64,000 bases of DNA from a bacterium (GTDB lineage Bacteria > Zixibacteria > MSB-5A5 > GN15 > FEB-12): positions 1,116,001 to 1,180,000 of the forward strand of contig JADJGQ010000001.1 of NCBI GenBank assembly GCA_016708025.1, given 5' to 3'. Shown here in pieces: positions 56,077-64,000 of the stretch (position 1 is its first letter; each line of letters opens with the position of its first letter). The notes under the pieces were generated by a model, which had not been told where the DNA came from, did not search any database, and saw nothing but the letters and a program-made list of their open reading frames with translations. The position numbers and the translations under genes were made by a program.

Positions 56077-57171
56077 ATGAAGAAGCTAATCACTCTCGGA
56101 ATCGCTTTCATGGCGTTCCTGGCGATCAACGCGACGGCTGGTGACTATCACTCCGGCACGACGTTGAACTGCGCTGAGTGCCACGTCATGCACTTCAGCG
56201 AAGCACACAACCTGACGGACGATGGCGTCTCCGGTCATGGTAATGTTGAACTCGGCGCTGGTGGCCCGTTCCACTATTTGCTGCGTAACCACGTGAACGA
56301 ACTCTGCCTGACTTGCCACGATGGTAACTTCTGGGCTCCGGACGTTCTCGGCGCTCCGTCTGGTTCCGTCACCAACCGTTTGGGTGGTGCATTGAACAAG
56401 GCTGGTGAGGCTGTCACTGGTTATCACGAGTCCGATGGTCACTCTCTCGGCTTTATGGGCGTAGCTCCGGGTCAGACCGGCGCTTCCTCGACAGGCGCAT
56501 GGACCAACGAAGACGGTCTGGATTGCACGGATTGCCACACCCAGCATGGCCGTAAGGCTGGCTCGGGCGCCACGGCGACCTCGATCTATCGTAACCTTTC
56601 ATGGCCGGGCAGCAGCGCTGCCGCTGGTTACATGAGCTATGCCGTTGGAACCAACGACCTGACCAAAGACGTATTTGAGCGTTTCCCGGCTTCCTACAAC
56701 AACGACGACGTTGATTTCAACGAGCCGGTCGCGACTGCGTCCGACTACGCCGCGTTCTGCTCCAAGTGCCACGGTGACTTCCATGGCAATGCCGCTTCCG
56801 CCAATATGCGGAATCAGGCTTCCACTTCCACTCTTGCTGAGTGGCTGCGTCACCCGGTCTCCAATGCTGACATAGGTGCTGCCGGCGGTGGCGGTTCCCG
56901 TATGTCCGCGTGGGGCGCTCGCACTTATCGCGTGAAAGCCATGTCTGCCTCCGGTAACTGGGGCACGCAGGGTACGGCTCTTGGCACGACCACTGGCGTC
57001 GGCGACTTTACGCCGAGCTGCATGACTTGCCACAAAGCCCACGGCACGCAGAATGCCTATGGTTTGATTTTCCCGAACTATGATTACAATACGGCCGTGA
57101 CCCAGCCCATCACCGAAAACGGTGGCGGCACTGATTACATGGGCCTGTGCAGACAGTGCCACGGTCAGTGA
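56077..57171 (+). CDS. Highly expressed-looking 6-heme c-type cytochrome
   Basis: A 364-residue exported cytochrome starting MKKLITLGIAFMAFLAINATAG. Six motifs: CAECH, CLTCH, CTDCH, CSKCH, CMTCH and CRQCH. It shares its layout with the cytochrome at 49575 (YLLRNHVNELCLTCHDG; CHKAHGTQ near the end). Codon use differs from its neighbours: arginine is mostly CGT and glycine mostly GGT or GGC, whereas adjacent genes use many CGG, CGA and GGG. Together with its own promoter, long leader and strong terminator this suggests an abundant structural cytochrome. A filament-forming role like OmcS or OmcE is possible but untested. Confidence 0.9.
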   Translation: MKKLITLGIAFMAFLAINATAGDYHSGTTLNCAECHVMHFSEAHNLTDDGVSGHGNVELGAGGPFHYLLRNHVNELCLTCHDGNFWAPDVLGAPSGSVTNRLGGALNKAGEAVTGYHESDGHSLGFMGVAPGQTGASSTGAWTNEDGLDCTDCHTQHGRKAGSGATATSIYRNLSWPGSSAAAGYMSYAVGTNDLTKDVFERFPASYNNDDVDFNEPVATASDYAAFCSKCHGDFHGNAASANMRNQASTSTLAEWLRHPVSNADIGAAGGGGSRMSAWGARTYRVKAMSASGNWGTQGTALGTTTGVGDFTPSCMTCHKAHGTQNAYGLIFPNYDYNTAVTQPITENGGGTDYMGLCRQCHGQ

Positions 57172-57196
57172 GACCTTGACACGATCTGACTTCTTT

Positions 57197-57227
57197 GAGG
57201 AGAGCCCAACGGCTCTCCTCTTTTTTT
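57197..57227 (+). terminator. Strong Rho-independent terminator
   Basis: Perfect 10-bp stem GAGGAGAGCC / GGCTCTCCTC with a CAAC loop and seven T, 26 bases after the cytochrome stop. Confidence 0.95.
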
Positions 57228-57278
57228 GCGTATATATTGATGGAGGCCTAGTTGGGAAGGTCTCTGTGAGCAAAGAAA

Positions 57279-57304
57279 AACGGCGGGTACGGATACCCGC
57301 CGTT
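57279..57304 (-). terminator. Terminator of the EF-G2 gene
   Basis: Stem AACGGCGGGTA / TACCCGCCGTT with a 4-base loop; on the minus strand it is followed by TTTCTTTG. It lies about 26 bases after the stop at 57330. Confidence 0.88.
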
Positions 57305-57329
57305 CTGATATACGCTCTGTGATATTGGT

Positions 57330-59414
57330 TTAGGCGTCGGCGGCAGCATCAGCCTTGGCTTCGGCGATGATCTTCTCTGCCGTATCACGCGGTACATCTT
57401 CGTAATGCGAGAACTCGACCGTATAGAGTCCCTGCCCTTGAGTCATTGACCGGAGGTCCACAGAATACTGGTAGAGCTCAGCCTGCGGAACCTGGGCGCG
57501 GATCTTCTGGTTGGGACCATCCGGATCCATCCCCTGTACCTTCCCGCGACGGGACGACAGATCACCCATCACATCGCCAGTGAACTCATTCGGCACGAGA
57601 ACTTCGAGGTTGTAGATTGGCTCCATGAGGACCGGTTTGCACTCAAGGAAGCCTTCTTTGAAGGCCATCGAACCGGCGATCTTGAAGGCCATATCCGACG
57701 AGTCGACATCGTGGTACGAACCGAAATAGAGCGCGACTTTGACATCCACGACCGGAGCGCCGGCGAGACCGCCGTGGGCCATCTGCTCGACCACTCCCTT
57801 TTCGACTGCGGGGATAAACTTGCCGGGAATAACGCCACCGGTGATCTCGTTGAGGAATTCGAAACCGGCACCGCGGGTGTTTGGTTCAATACGGATGTAG
57901 ACATCACCGTATTGACCACGACCACCTGATTGTTTCTTATGCTTGTACTGCTTCTCTACTTTGCCGCGAACGGTCTCGCGGTAAGCGATCTTTGGTTTCG
58001 CCAGTTCGACATCAGCGCCAAAGCGTTTTTGGAGCTTCTCCATCAGCACTTCAATATGAGTTGAGCCCTGTGCATACAGGACCAGTTGGTGGAGGGCGCC
58101 ATCGTTATGGACGCGGAAGGTCGGGTCTTCCTCATGCAGTTTATTCAGACCAGTTCCGATCTTTTCTTCTTCGCCTTTGGCCTTCGGTCTGACAGCGACA
58201 TCCATGACCGGGTTCGGATAATTGACCGGAAGGATACTGACTGAAAAGTCTTTTTCGGAAAGCGTATTGCCGGTATGGGTGTCTCTCAACTTGACCAGAG
58301 CACCGATATCACCGGCGACAGCGCCGTCGATATCAACGCGGTTCTTTCCCTGGAACGTATAGATGTGGCCGATGCGCTCCGAGGATGAGGTCTTCTGATT
58401 GACCAGTTCTGAGCCGGGATGAAGTTTCCCTGAGTAAACCCGGAAGAAGGACATATCCCCCATGTGACTCTCAGAAATGGTCTTAAAGACAAATCCAAGC
58501 GTCTTGCCGTTGGGGTCACACTTAACCATTACTTTGTCCGTGCCACCAGTCTTGACCGCTTCGACAGGCGGCGTCTGCATCGGCGACGGCAGATATTCGA
58601 CTATGAAATCGAGAATCATGCGGGCACCGATATTTTTGGACATCGAGCCAAAGAGAACCGGGAAAAGCTGTCCATTAAGGATTCCGTTGCGGAGACCGGT
58701 GAGCACTTCAGCTTCAGAAAGAGTACCATCGGCGAAGAATTTCTCCATGAGAGCATCGTCGGTCTCGGCGGCGGTCTCAACGAGGGCCTCCCGCTGCGCC
58801 TCAGCATCGGCTTTAAGGTCGGCCGGGATGTCGATATCCTGGCGTTTCCCCTGAGCATCGAAGGTGTAAGCCTTCATATGCAGCAAGTCGATGATCCCTT
58901 TGAAAGACTCGGCTTCGCCAATCGGGATCTGAATAGCGACGGCATGTTTGCCGATGACGGTCTGAATGGAGTCGAGGGCGGCGCGCCATTTGACGTTTTC
59001 GCGATCCATCTTATTGACAAAAAAGAAGCGGGCCAATCCTTCATTCGGCATCGCCCGCCATTGAATCCGTGTCCCGATCTCCATGCCCGCGAGGGCATCC
59101 ACGACAATCCCGACGGTTTCGCACACTTTCATGGCGGAGTACAACTCGCCCATGAATTCGATGTGGCCGGGACAATCGATCAGGTTGATCTTGGTCTCCT
59201 GGTGGACGGCGGCAAGGAGTTTCAGCGAGAGCGAGGTTTTGCGAGAGATCTCGGCCTCGGTGTAGTCGAAGAGTGACGAGCCTTCATCGACGCGTCCGAC
59301 GCGGTTATTGGCTCCTGCCAGGAATGCCAGGGTGTCGGTCAGGCTGGTTTTCCCCGAGCCACGAGAGCCAGCCAGGCAGACATTTCTGATCTTGTCCGAT
59401 GCAAATTCTTTCAC
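57330..59414 (-). CDS. fusA2: Elongation factor G-like GTPase (EF-G2 type)
   Basis: A 694-residue translational GTPase. The G domain shows the P-loop GSRGSGKTSL, DCPGH (G3) and NKMD (G4). The P-loop differs from the AHIDAGKTT of canonical EF-G, which points to the EF-G2 paralogue group. Domains II to V follow; domain IV includes GGRGQYGDVYIRIEP and HGGLAGAPVVDVKVAL, and domain V ends LRSMTQGQGLYTVEFSHYEDVP. EF-G2 proteins bind ribosomes, but their translocation activity varies. It is a single gene with its own promoter and terminator, not in a ribosomal-protein operon. Confidence 0.92.
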   Translation of the reverse strand: MKEFASDKIRNVCLAGSRGSGKTSLTDTLAFLAGANNRVGRVDEGSSLFDYTEAEISRKTSLSLKLLAAVHQETKINLIDCPGHIEFMGELYSAMKVCETVGIVVDALAGMEIGTRIQWRAMPNEGLARFFFVNKMDRENVKWRAALDSIQTVIGKHAVAIQIPIGEAESFKGIIDLLHMKAYTFDAQGKRQDIDIPADLKADAEAQREALVETAAETDDALMEKFFADGTLSEAEVLTGLRNGILNGQLFPVLFGSMSKNIGARMILDFIVEYLPSPMQTPPVEAVKTGGTDKVMVKCDPNGKTLGFVFKTISESHMGDMSFFRVYSGKLHPGSELVNQKTSSSERIGHIYTFQGKNRVDIDGAVAGDIGALVKLRDTHTGNTLSEKDFSVSILPVNYPNPVMDVAVRPKAKGEEEKIGTGLNKLHEEDPTFRVHNDGALHQLVLYAQGSTHIEVLMEKLQKRFGADVELAKPKIAYRETVRGKVEKQYKHKKQSGGRGQYGDVYIRIEPNTRGAGFEFLNEITGGVIPGKFIPAVEKGVVEQMAHGGLAGAPVVDVKVALYFGSYHDVDSSDMAFKIAGSMAFKEGFLECKPVLMEPIYNLEVLVPNEFTGDVMGDLSSRRGKVQGMDPDGPNQKIRAQVPQAELYQYSVDLRSMTQGQGLYTVEFSHYEDVPRDTAEKIIAEAKADAAADA

Positions 59415-59482
59415 CAGCTATCCTCCGTTATGTATGCCGCCAAACGGCGCTGTAATAGTCTATCATCTCCTCGAAAACTCTC

Positions 59483-59511
59483 ATGATATAGCAGAACGGG
59501 GATTTTGTCAA
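59483..59511 (-). promoter_or_regulatory. Likely promoter of the EF-G2 gene
   Basis: Minus-strand TTGACA and TATCAT separated by 17 bases, about 70 bases upstream of the start at 59414. Read by eye. Confidence 0.55.
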
Positions 59512-59544
59512 ACGGATTTGACCGGAGATAAGGCTTTGCGGGAC

Positions 59545-59576
59545 AAAAAGAAGACCCGTTCCGAGGGGAACGGGTC
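59545..59576 (-). terminator. Terminator of the YceI gene
   Basis: Perfect 10-bp stem GACCCGTTCC / GGAACGGGTC with a 4-base loop; on the minus strand it is followed by TTCTTTTTG. It lies about 30 bases after the stop at 59606. Confidence 0.88.
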
Positions 59577-59605
59577 AGAGGTTCATGCGGAGGCGCGAAA
59601 GCGGA

Positions 59606-60211
59606 TTAGCCCTTGGCTTCCGGTTTCGGCTTCACAATCTGGAGTTCGACTGTGATCAGAACATCGTTACTGACCACCAAGCCGCCGCCATCAAGCGTCT
59701 TGTCCCACTTAACACCGTAGTCCATGCGATTGATCGTGGTCGTGGCAGTAAAGCCGGACCGTTCGGCCTGCGGAGTGTCGACGTATCCGTTATTGGTGCA
59801 GTCAAAGGTAACTTCTTTGGTGACACCGCGAATAGTCAAGTTTCCCACCAGTTTGTACTTTGAGTCAGAGACCGGGATCACCTGGGTAGAGCTGAAGGTG
59901 ATATCCGGGAAGGAATCGGCCAGGAAAAAGTCACCGCTACGCAAGTGACCGTCGCGTCGCTCGTTGTCGGTATTGATCGAGGCGGTCTTAATCGTGAAAT
60001 TTACGGTAGTTTTGGACATATCCCCACGATCGAGGTTGACCGCACCGTCAAAATCGGTGAACTGACCGTTCACTTTAGAGACCATCATATGCTTGACGGT
60101 GAAATTGACTGACGAATGGACTCTATCAACTTTCCATTCTTCGGCCTGAATACCGATAGCAGAGAGAGCAAGAAGCGCGAATGCGGCCGCAATTGAGCGG
60201 GCAGATTTCAT
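59606..60211 (-). CDS. yceI: YceI-family periplasmic lipid-binding protein
   Basis: A 201-residue exported protein of the YceI family, a lipocalin-like barrel that binds isoprenoid-type lipids. Signal peptide about 1-23 (ending GIQA). Conserved features are WKVDRVHSSVNFTVKHM at the start of the barrel, then HLRSGDFFLADSFPDITF, GNLTIRGVTKEVTF and MDYGVKWDKTLDGGGLVVSNDVLI. Length is typical. GGAGGAC just upstream is a good ribosome-binding site. Monocistronic. Confidence 0.94.
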   Translation of the reverse strand: MKSARSIAAAFALLALSAIGIQAEEWKVDRVHSSVNFTVKHMMVSKVNGQFTDFDGAVNLDRGDMSKTTVNFTIKTASINTDNERRDGHLRSGDFFLADSFPDITFSSTQVIPVSDSKYKLVGNLTIRGVTKEVTFDCTNNGYVDTPQAERSGFTATTTINRMDYGVKWDKTLDGGGLVVSNDVLITVELQIVKPKPEAKG

Positions 60212-60367
60212 GGGTCCTCCGAAACACTGTTTGGTTTGCTGTAAGTTTTGGTACTTGTTGAACTTAAACAGAACTTCGACTAATTGGTTCCAGAGAGAGG
60301 CCCTCGGACGCCGTACACCGCAAGGACTACTCTAACGACACCGCGTATGCTATTAGGAATCAGTCGC

Positions 60368-60748
60368 TTAGTCGACAAACAGAACCAGTGATGCCCCGGT
60401 GATGTAGGCGGCTACCCACCAGAGATAAGCGTAGCGGGAATACAAGTGGAGCGGGCGAGGCACCAGCTCCTCTCCATTTCGCAACCAGTGGCGCCAGATG
60501 AATACAGTGTCCACGGTCATAGCGGCCAGTGACGAGTAGCCGAGTATTCCGTGAAGCGTGAACGGTGAATTGGTCGAGCCGATTATCATGCAGGCTGTGG
60601 CCGTGATATCAAGGATGACGCCCGCGGTCAGGAAAGTCCGGACACGGGGAGTCACCCGGTGTTGGCGCTGTTCGGTGATTATCGCGATGCTGTAGGAGAT
60701 CAGGGCGAGGTTGACTATCGTCGTACCGGCGATCAGGATCGGTTTCAT
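60368..60748 (-). CDS. Small four-helix membrane protein (HsmA/TIGR03987-like)
   Basis: A 126-residue protein with four hydrophobic segments (about 4-24, 38-58, 65-85 and 105-124). The middle part, DITATACMIIGSTNSPFTLHGILGYSS, with its conserved His, recalls the HsmA family named TIGR03987, a group of unknown function. It is 15 bases downstream of the RlmB-type gene and probably cotranscribed with it. Confidence 0.65.
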   Translation of the reverse strand: MKPILIAGTTIVNLALISYSIAIITEQRQHRVTPRVRTFLTAGVILDITATACMIIGSTNSPFTLHGILGYSSLAAMTVDTVFIWRHWLRNGEELVPRPLHLYSRYAYLWWVAAYITGASLVLFVD

Positions 60749-60763
60749 GGAAGCCCGCAGTAC

Positions 60764-61390
60764 TTACTTGCTGGAAGGAGACTGGCCGAGACGTTGGCGG
60801 ACAGCTTCAAAGAGGCAGACGCCTGTGGCGACTGAGACATTGAGGCTCTCCATTGTCCCAAGCATAGGGATTTGCACCAGAAAGTCGCACTTTTCGCGCG
60901 TCAACCGACGCAGACCGGAGCCTTCAAAGCCGATTACTACTGCCAAGGGACCGGAGAGATCCGTGGTGTAGAGAGATTCGGTAGCTTCAGAGGCGGCCCC
61001 GACTATCCAAATGCCCCGTTCCTTAAGCTGATCGAGGGTACGAGCCAAGTTGGTTACCTGGACGAAGGGGAGCTTTTCGGCTGCACCCACGGCGATACGA
61101 CTGACTGTTTCGGTGAGCGATACGGCTCGGTCACGCGGGGCAATCAGGGCATGAACACCGGCGGCCTCGGCAGTCCGCATACAGGCCCCCAAATTATGGG
61201 GGTCCTGGACGCCATCGAGTACCAAAAGGAAGGCCGGTCCTTTGATCCGTTCAATCAGTTCAAAGAGACCATTTTCGTCGAGGGTACGCCCTCTCCCCTT
61301 CGGAGCGGAGTGGGTGTGGCGACGTTGCTGAAGCGAGCGCGGATTTTGTCCCATGGGACTGAAGGTAGGGAGCCGACGACGAATTGCCAA
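60764..61390 (-). CDS. rlmB: RlmB-type 23S rRNA 2'-O-methyltransferase lacking the N-terminal domain
   Basis: A SpoU/TrmH-family enzyme expected to methylate a guanosine ribose in 23S rRNA. The knotted catalytic domain is complete: LVLDGVQDPHNLGACMRTAEAAG (motif 1), VIGFEGSGLRRLTREKCD (motif 2) and IPMLGTMESLNVSVATGVCLFEA (motif 3). RGIWIVGAASEA is also close to RlmB. The usual L7Ae-like substrate-binding domain of about 75 residues before it is absent, and there is no space for it because the neighbouring gene ends 17 bases upstream. The frame opens with TTG at 61390; an ATG at 61354 is an alternative. Neither has a strong ribosome-binding site. Confidence 0.87.
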   Translation of the reverse strand: MAIRRRLPTFSPMGQNPRSLQQRRHTHSAPKGRGRTLDENGLFELIERIKGPAFLLVLDGVQDPHNLGACMRTAEAAGVHALIAPRDRAVSLTETVSRIAVGAAEKLPFVQVTNLARTLDQLKERGIWIVGAASEATESLYTTDLSGPLAVVIGFEGSGLRRLTREKCDFLVQIPMLGTMESLNVSVATGVCLFEAVRQRLGQSPSSK

Positions 61391-61407
61391 GCTAATTTGC
61401 TATGAGG

Positions 61408-62421
61408 TCAGGGCATGAGCATGGAGATGAGAAACCTGACATCATCGTCGGTCGCCGGTCCGCGGATCAGGTCTTTGGGTTGCTTAAAGAGCGATTCGGG
61501 AAGCGGATCAAAATCGTAGCTCTGCAGGCGGATTGTGGTTATCTCCTCGGACCGCATCTCCTGAGGATGGATCTTTGACTTCTTGTCAATATACTCCAAT
61601 TGATAGCGATCTCGCCTCACTACCGAACAGTAATTGAGGCTCGGGTTGTTCAGCGAATCTGCAATGAGCAAAGAAGTAAAGTTGCCGGGGATTCTGAACC
61701 AAAGCGGCAACACGCTGGTATCGCGCAGACCAGCATACTGGCAGTTCAGGCAGGAGCTCTCAAAGATGCTATCTTCCAAAAAGTTCAGATAGGCTTCCAA
61801 CGTGTCGAGCAACGGAGAAGTATTGGACCATTGAGCGGTCCAGCGCAAGGACATGGAGTCCTGCCGTTCTTTACCATAGCGGCAGGAGAACGATCTCCAC
61901 GAGGTATTACAACTATCTCCAAGCATAACCTGATCCGGTTGTTCTCCCCAATTCCACCAATACTGAAAGTCCTTTTGATCGGCGGGATCGAGCGTATCAG
62001 CTACGTTCTCTCCGCTAAAAAAAGCCAGGTGAGCGGTAATGGCCCGATTGTATTTTCTCAGGCTCTTCTTCAACTTCTTGTAGTCGATCCAGTGGAGTTT
62101 TCCGTTGTTTGGCTTAGCGAGCCATGCCTGCTTTTTGTCAAATCTGAGGACGGCGACGTACTTATCCGGCAAGTAATAAAACTTCTTGTCATAGGTGACC
62201 TCAGCGCGAATACCGACTGGGCTTACATACGTCACCATCTGCCCACTCAACGTGTACTTTGTCTCTCCATACGTAGCCTGTGAAAGGAACTCGCTGCGAA
62301 CCGTAAAATCTGCTCGGACAATCGGAGCGAGACAGACACCGATCATCAAGGAAAGATAGAATATGCGCTGGATGAGAGCAAAGCATTGCATGCCGCGTGG
62401 CCCGGTACCAGATTTCCCCAT
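61408..62421 (-). CDS. Exported protein of unknown function
   Basis: A 337-residue protein whose signal peptide probably begins at the second methionine (start near 62391: MQCFALIQRIFYLSLMIG, ending PIVRA). The mature N-terminal part (SEFLSQATYGETKYTLSGQMV to KYVAVLRFDKKQAWLAKPNNGKLHW) resembles the strand pattern of LolA-like or DUF4412-like lipid-binding folds, but I cannot place it firmly. There are several cysteines, including CLNCQ, but no CXXCH. It lies between the rRNA methyltransferase gene and a membrane protein gene, all on the minus strand. Confidence 0.6.
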   Translation of the reverse strand: MGKSGTGPRGMQCFALIQRIFYLSLMIGVCLAPIVRADFTVRSEFLSQATYGETKYTLSGQMVTYVSPVGIRAEVTYDKKFYYLPDKYVAVLRFDKKQAWLAKPNNGKLHWIDYKKLKKSLRKYNRAITAHLAFFSGENVADTLDPADQKDFQYWWNWGEQPDQVMLGDSCNTSWRSFSCRYGKERQDSMSLRWTAQWSNTSPLLDTLEAYLNFLEDSIFESSCLNCQYAGLRDTSVLPLWFRIPGNFTSLLIADSLNNPSLNYCSVVRRDRYQLEYIDKKSKIHPQEMRSEEITTIRLQSYDFDPLPESLFKQPKDLIRGPATDDDVRFLISMLMP

Positions 62422-62452
62422 GTCAATAAGATAGCATTTACCCCGCTGTTAG

Positions 62453-63883
62453 TCAAGCGATCGGAGGGCGTTGCAGTCGCATGATGGCGCGCACGTAGCC
62501 GGCGCAAAGGATTTGTATCAACACTTGAACCGGAAGCAATCCCCACCAGATCGGCTGAATGGCTCCATCCGAATATGTGCATTTCCACCAGACAAAAAGA
62601 TCCCAATAAGCAAAGAGAATCAGGAGCGACGGATTGGCTGCCAGTGTACGGACTGTCGCGGCGAAGCGTGAACTGTTTTGATTCGAGGCAAGATCGAAAG
62701 AACCGATTCCAAGTCTGTTCTCCATCGCCTTCTCGCGAATCCCTGACGCCAGACGGTAATAGAGCGGATAAAACAGCAGGGGAATCACCAACAGAATGCT
62801 GTGCCGGGTGAGTCCGAGAGATGTCGCGGGCGCTGGCTCTCGTTCGATGTTTTCATGGAGCGATCCCAGCCATTTGAATAGCGAGTAGGCGGATGTAATC
62901 GAAATGACTGCCAGGACCTGAGCGGCAAATCCAGACTGTGATAGCAAGGATCTTTTGTCGATGCTCCATCCGTCGAGGAGTCTATCTAGGAAAACTCGCA
63001 CACTTGAGTCAAGCGGAGGTAGCAACAGCCATGCGGCGATAGCCGTCATCGAAGAGATAGCGAGCATAGCTCGGATGACCCCGCCGGCCAAGTCGCGGGA
63101 ATCACCACGGTCTGCGATCACCTCTTCCCTGTTCCGGTGGAAAACGCGGGCGGGTGTCGACTCAGGAGTAGCCTCGGATTCGGATGGCTCAGGTGCGGGT
63201 TGCGGTTCAGTTGGATCAGGTTCGGTGATCTCGTCCTGCTGCACCCCGAGGTAGACGGGCTTGTTGCCGCCGAGAAAATCCATATGATTAAATGGCTGGT
63301 AGAGCGGTTTGCTCGCGCGAGCTTGGTCGAAGGAAGTGATCAATTGATCGACAGTCACGCCCCGGAGGGCCAGTCGGCAGATGATCCGGTCGCTGGTTGC
63401 ACGATTCAGTCCCGGGCCAGCCTCACTCAGGACAGAAAGAAGCTCCTGGTCAGAGAGTGAATCCGGAAGGGTCTGCCAATCAATAAGTGCATCATCGAAT
63501 TCAGTGAGGATTCGTTCGTTCAATCGCTGAAGATTCTCAAAATCTGATCTCGGTTCGAGGTAGGCATATGGAATGGGCTGCTCAGTGCGACAATCGGGGC
63601 AGGTAAAATGCCCGGAATTGAGTTCGGCTTGATCGAGAGTCAGTTCGGAGTCGCATTTGGCACAGTGACAGTCCGCGTATTCAGCTTGAAGGAACCACCG
63701 TCGCCATTCGACCAGCAGATTCTCGGAAAGATCATGGGCATGCATCTGGCGCTGCAGGTCGGTCAGTTTATCCGGAAGGAAATCCGCCTGACAAAAGGCA
63801 AGCGTGTTGGCCAACTCGGCGCGAGCCAGTTCTCTTTCAGTCAGAACAAGGCGCAAGGTGCCGGCATTGGTGATGTGCTGCAC
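62453..63883 (-). CDS. Zinc-ribbon membrane protein of unknown function
   Basis: A 476-residue protein starting with GTG at 63883, supported by AGGGAGAGGA about 7 bases upstream. An N-terminal soluble part includes a zinc ribbon (CHCAKC to CPDC, about residues 72-98). A Pro/Glu-rich low-complexity linker (about 218-245) leads to a membrane part with about five hydrophobic helices (about 270-475). The architecture suggests a membrane-anchored sensor or scaffold. Family not recognised. Confidence 0.65.
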   Translation of the reverse strand: MQHITNAGTLRLVLTERELARAELANTLAFCQADFLPDKLTDLQRQMHAHDLSENLLVEWRRWFLQAEYADCHCAKCDSELTLDQAELNSGHFTCPDCRTEQPIPYAYLEPRSDFENLQRLNERILTEFDDALIDWQTLPDSLSDQELLSVLSEAGPGLNRATSDRIICRLALRGVTVDQLITSFDQARASKPLYQPFNHMDFLGGNKPVYLGVQQDEITEPDPTEPQPAPEPSESEATPESTPARVFHRNREEVIADRGDSRDLAGGVIRAMLAISSMTAIAAWLLLPPLDSSVRVFLDRLLDGWSIDKRSLLSQSGFAAQVLAVISITSAYSLFKWLGSLHENIEREPAPATSLGLTRHSILLVIPLLFYPLYYRLASGIREKAMENRLGIGSFDLASNQNSSRFAATVRTLAANPSLLILFAYWDLFVWWKCTYSDGAIQPIWWGLLPVQVLIQILCAGYVRAIMRLQRPPIA

Positions 63884-64000
63884 GACAGATCCTCTCCCTT
63901 CTGGAGGTTACTCCATGTGAAGAAAATATGCCAAATGAGGCATTGAGGCAAACGAGAAGTGGCCCGATGCAATATAACCGACAGACTAATATTCCAAAAT
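63884..64000. other. Window edge, no gene recognised
   Basis: Holds only the ribosome-binding site of the gene at 63883 and a short hairpin ATGCC / GGCAT (63928-63943). Nothing else can be supported. Confidence 0.4.

Noticed and set aside
58464..59276. A 270-residue plus-strand frame opposite the EF-G2 gene
   Set aside because: The minus-strand frame encodes all expected GTPase motifs; the plus-strand product has no recognisable features.
1..64000. tRNA, rRNA genes, insertion sequences or phage attachment sites
   Set aside because: None was recognised on reading both strands. Short structured RNAs could still be missed without a covariance search.

Overview
The window looks like chromosome from an uncultured, Gram-negative-type (diderm) bacterium of moderate GC. 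It has many Sec and lipoprotein signal peptides, an outer-membrane barrel, RND efflux and several multiheme c-type cytochromes. Secreted proteins carry PKD, thrombospondin-3 and FG-GAP-like repeats, and two of them end in a dockerin-like Cys-Cys...GDVDG...VDISDL pair outside any cellulosome context. From general knowledge this style is common in FCB-superphylum lineages such as candidate phylum Zixibacteria. That assignment is an inference, because no rRNA or other phylogenetic marker was analysed.

Layout. 1-7244 (minus): a ribose/galactose-type ABC importer (binding lipoprotein, double ATPase, permease) followed by a secreted GH38 alpha-mannosidase, probably one mannoside-scavenging operon. 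7273-20584: a GT-C membrane glycosyltransferase, a GAF-SpoIIE phosphatase, a large secreted repeat protein with dockerin-like end, a Ser/Thr kinase-TPR protein, an M16C metalloprotease and an aminotransferase. 20704-27241: a lipoprotein of 14 PKD repeats, a frameshifted tRNA-dihydrouridine synthase and a POT-type transporter. 27491-34267 (plus): a DUF5666-like lipoprotein, then a tight ECF sigma / soluble zinc anti-sigma / TPR-CHAT protease / subtilisin-like protease module, the best candidate for a little-described regulatory system. 34474-43673: a paired M16 protease (active plus inactive subunit), a VanZ-like protein, an RND efflux pair and an SRAP (YedK/HMCES) protein.

43806-57171 is a block for periplasm-to-outside electron transfer. 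It holds a 7-heme cytochrome, then a long operon of an exported protein of unknown function, a 42-heme cytochrome, an NHL propeller, two 6-heme-class cytochromes (one with an extra CX7CH motif), an outer-membrane beta-barrel, two CsgG/TolB-like lipoproteins and a second propeller. A separately promoted 6-heme cytochrome with expression-optimised codons follows. Three promoters in the window share TTGAC(A/T)-N16-TATCTT, and the two flanking the cytochrome operon share a longer element.

57279-64000 (minus) is mostly housekeeping: an EF-G2-type GTPase, YceI, a small HsmA-like membrane protein, an RlmB-type rRNA methyltransferase lacking the usual N-terminal domain, and two proteins of unknown function.

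Two genes (alpha-mannosidase and dihydrouridine synthase) are each broken by one single-base indel with intact coding on both sides. Consensus errors are therefore as likely as real mutations.
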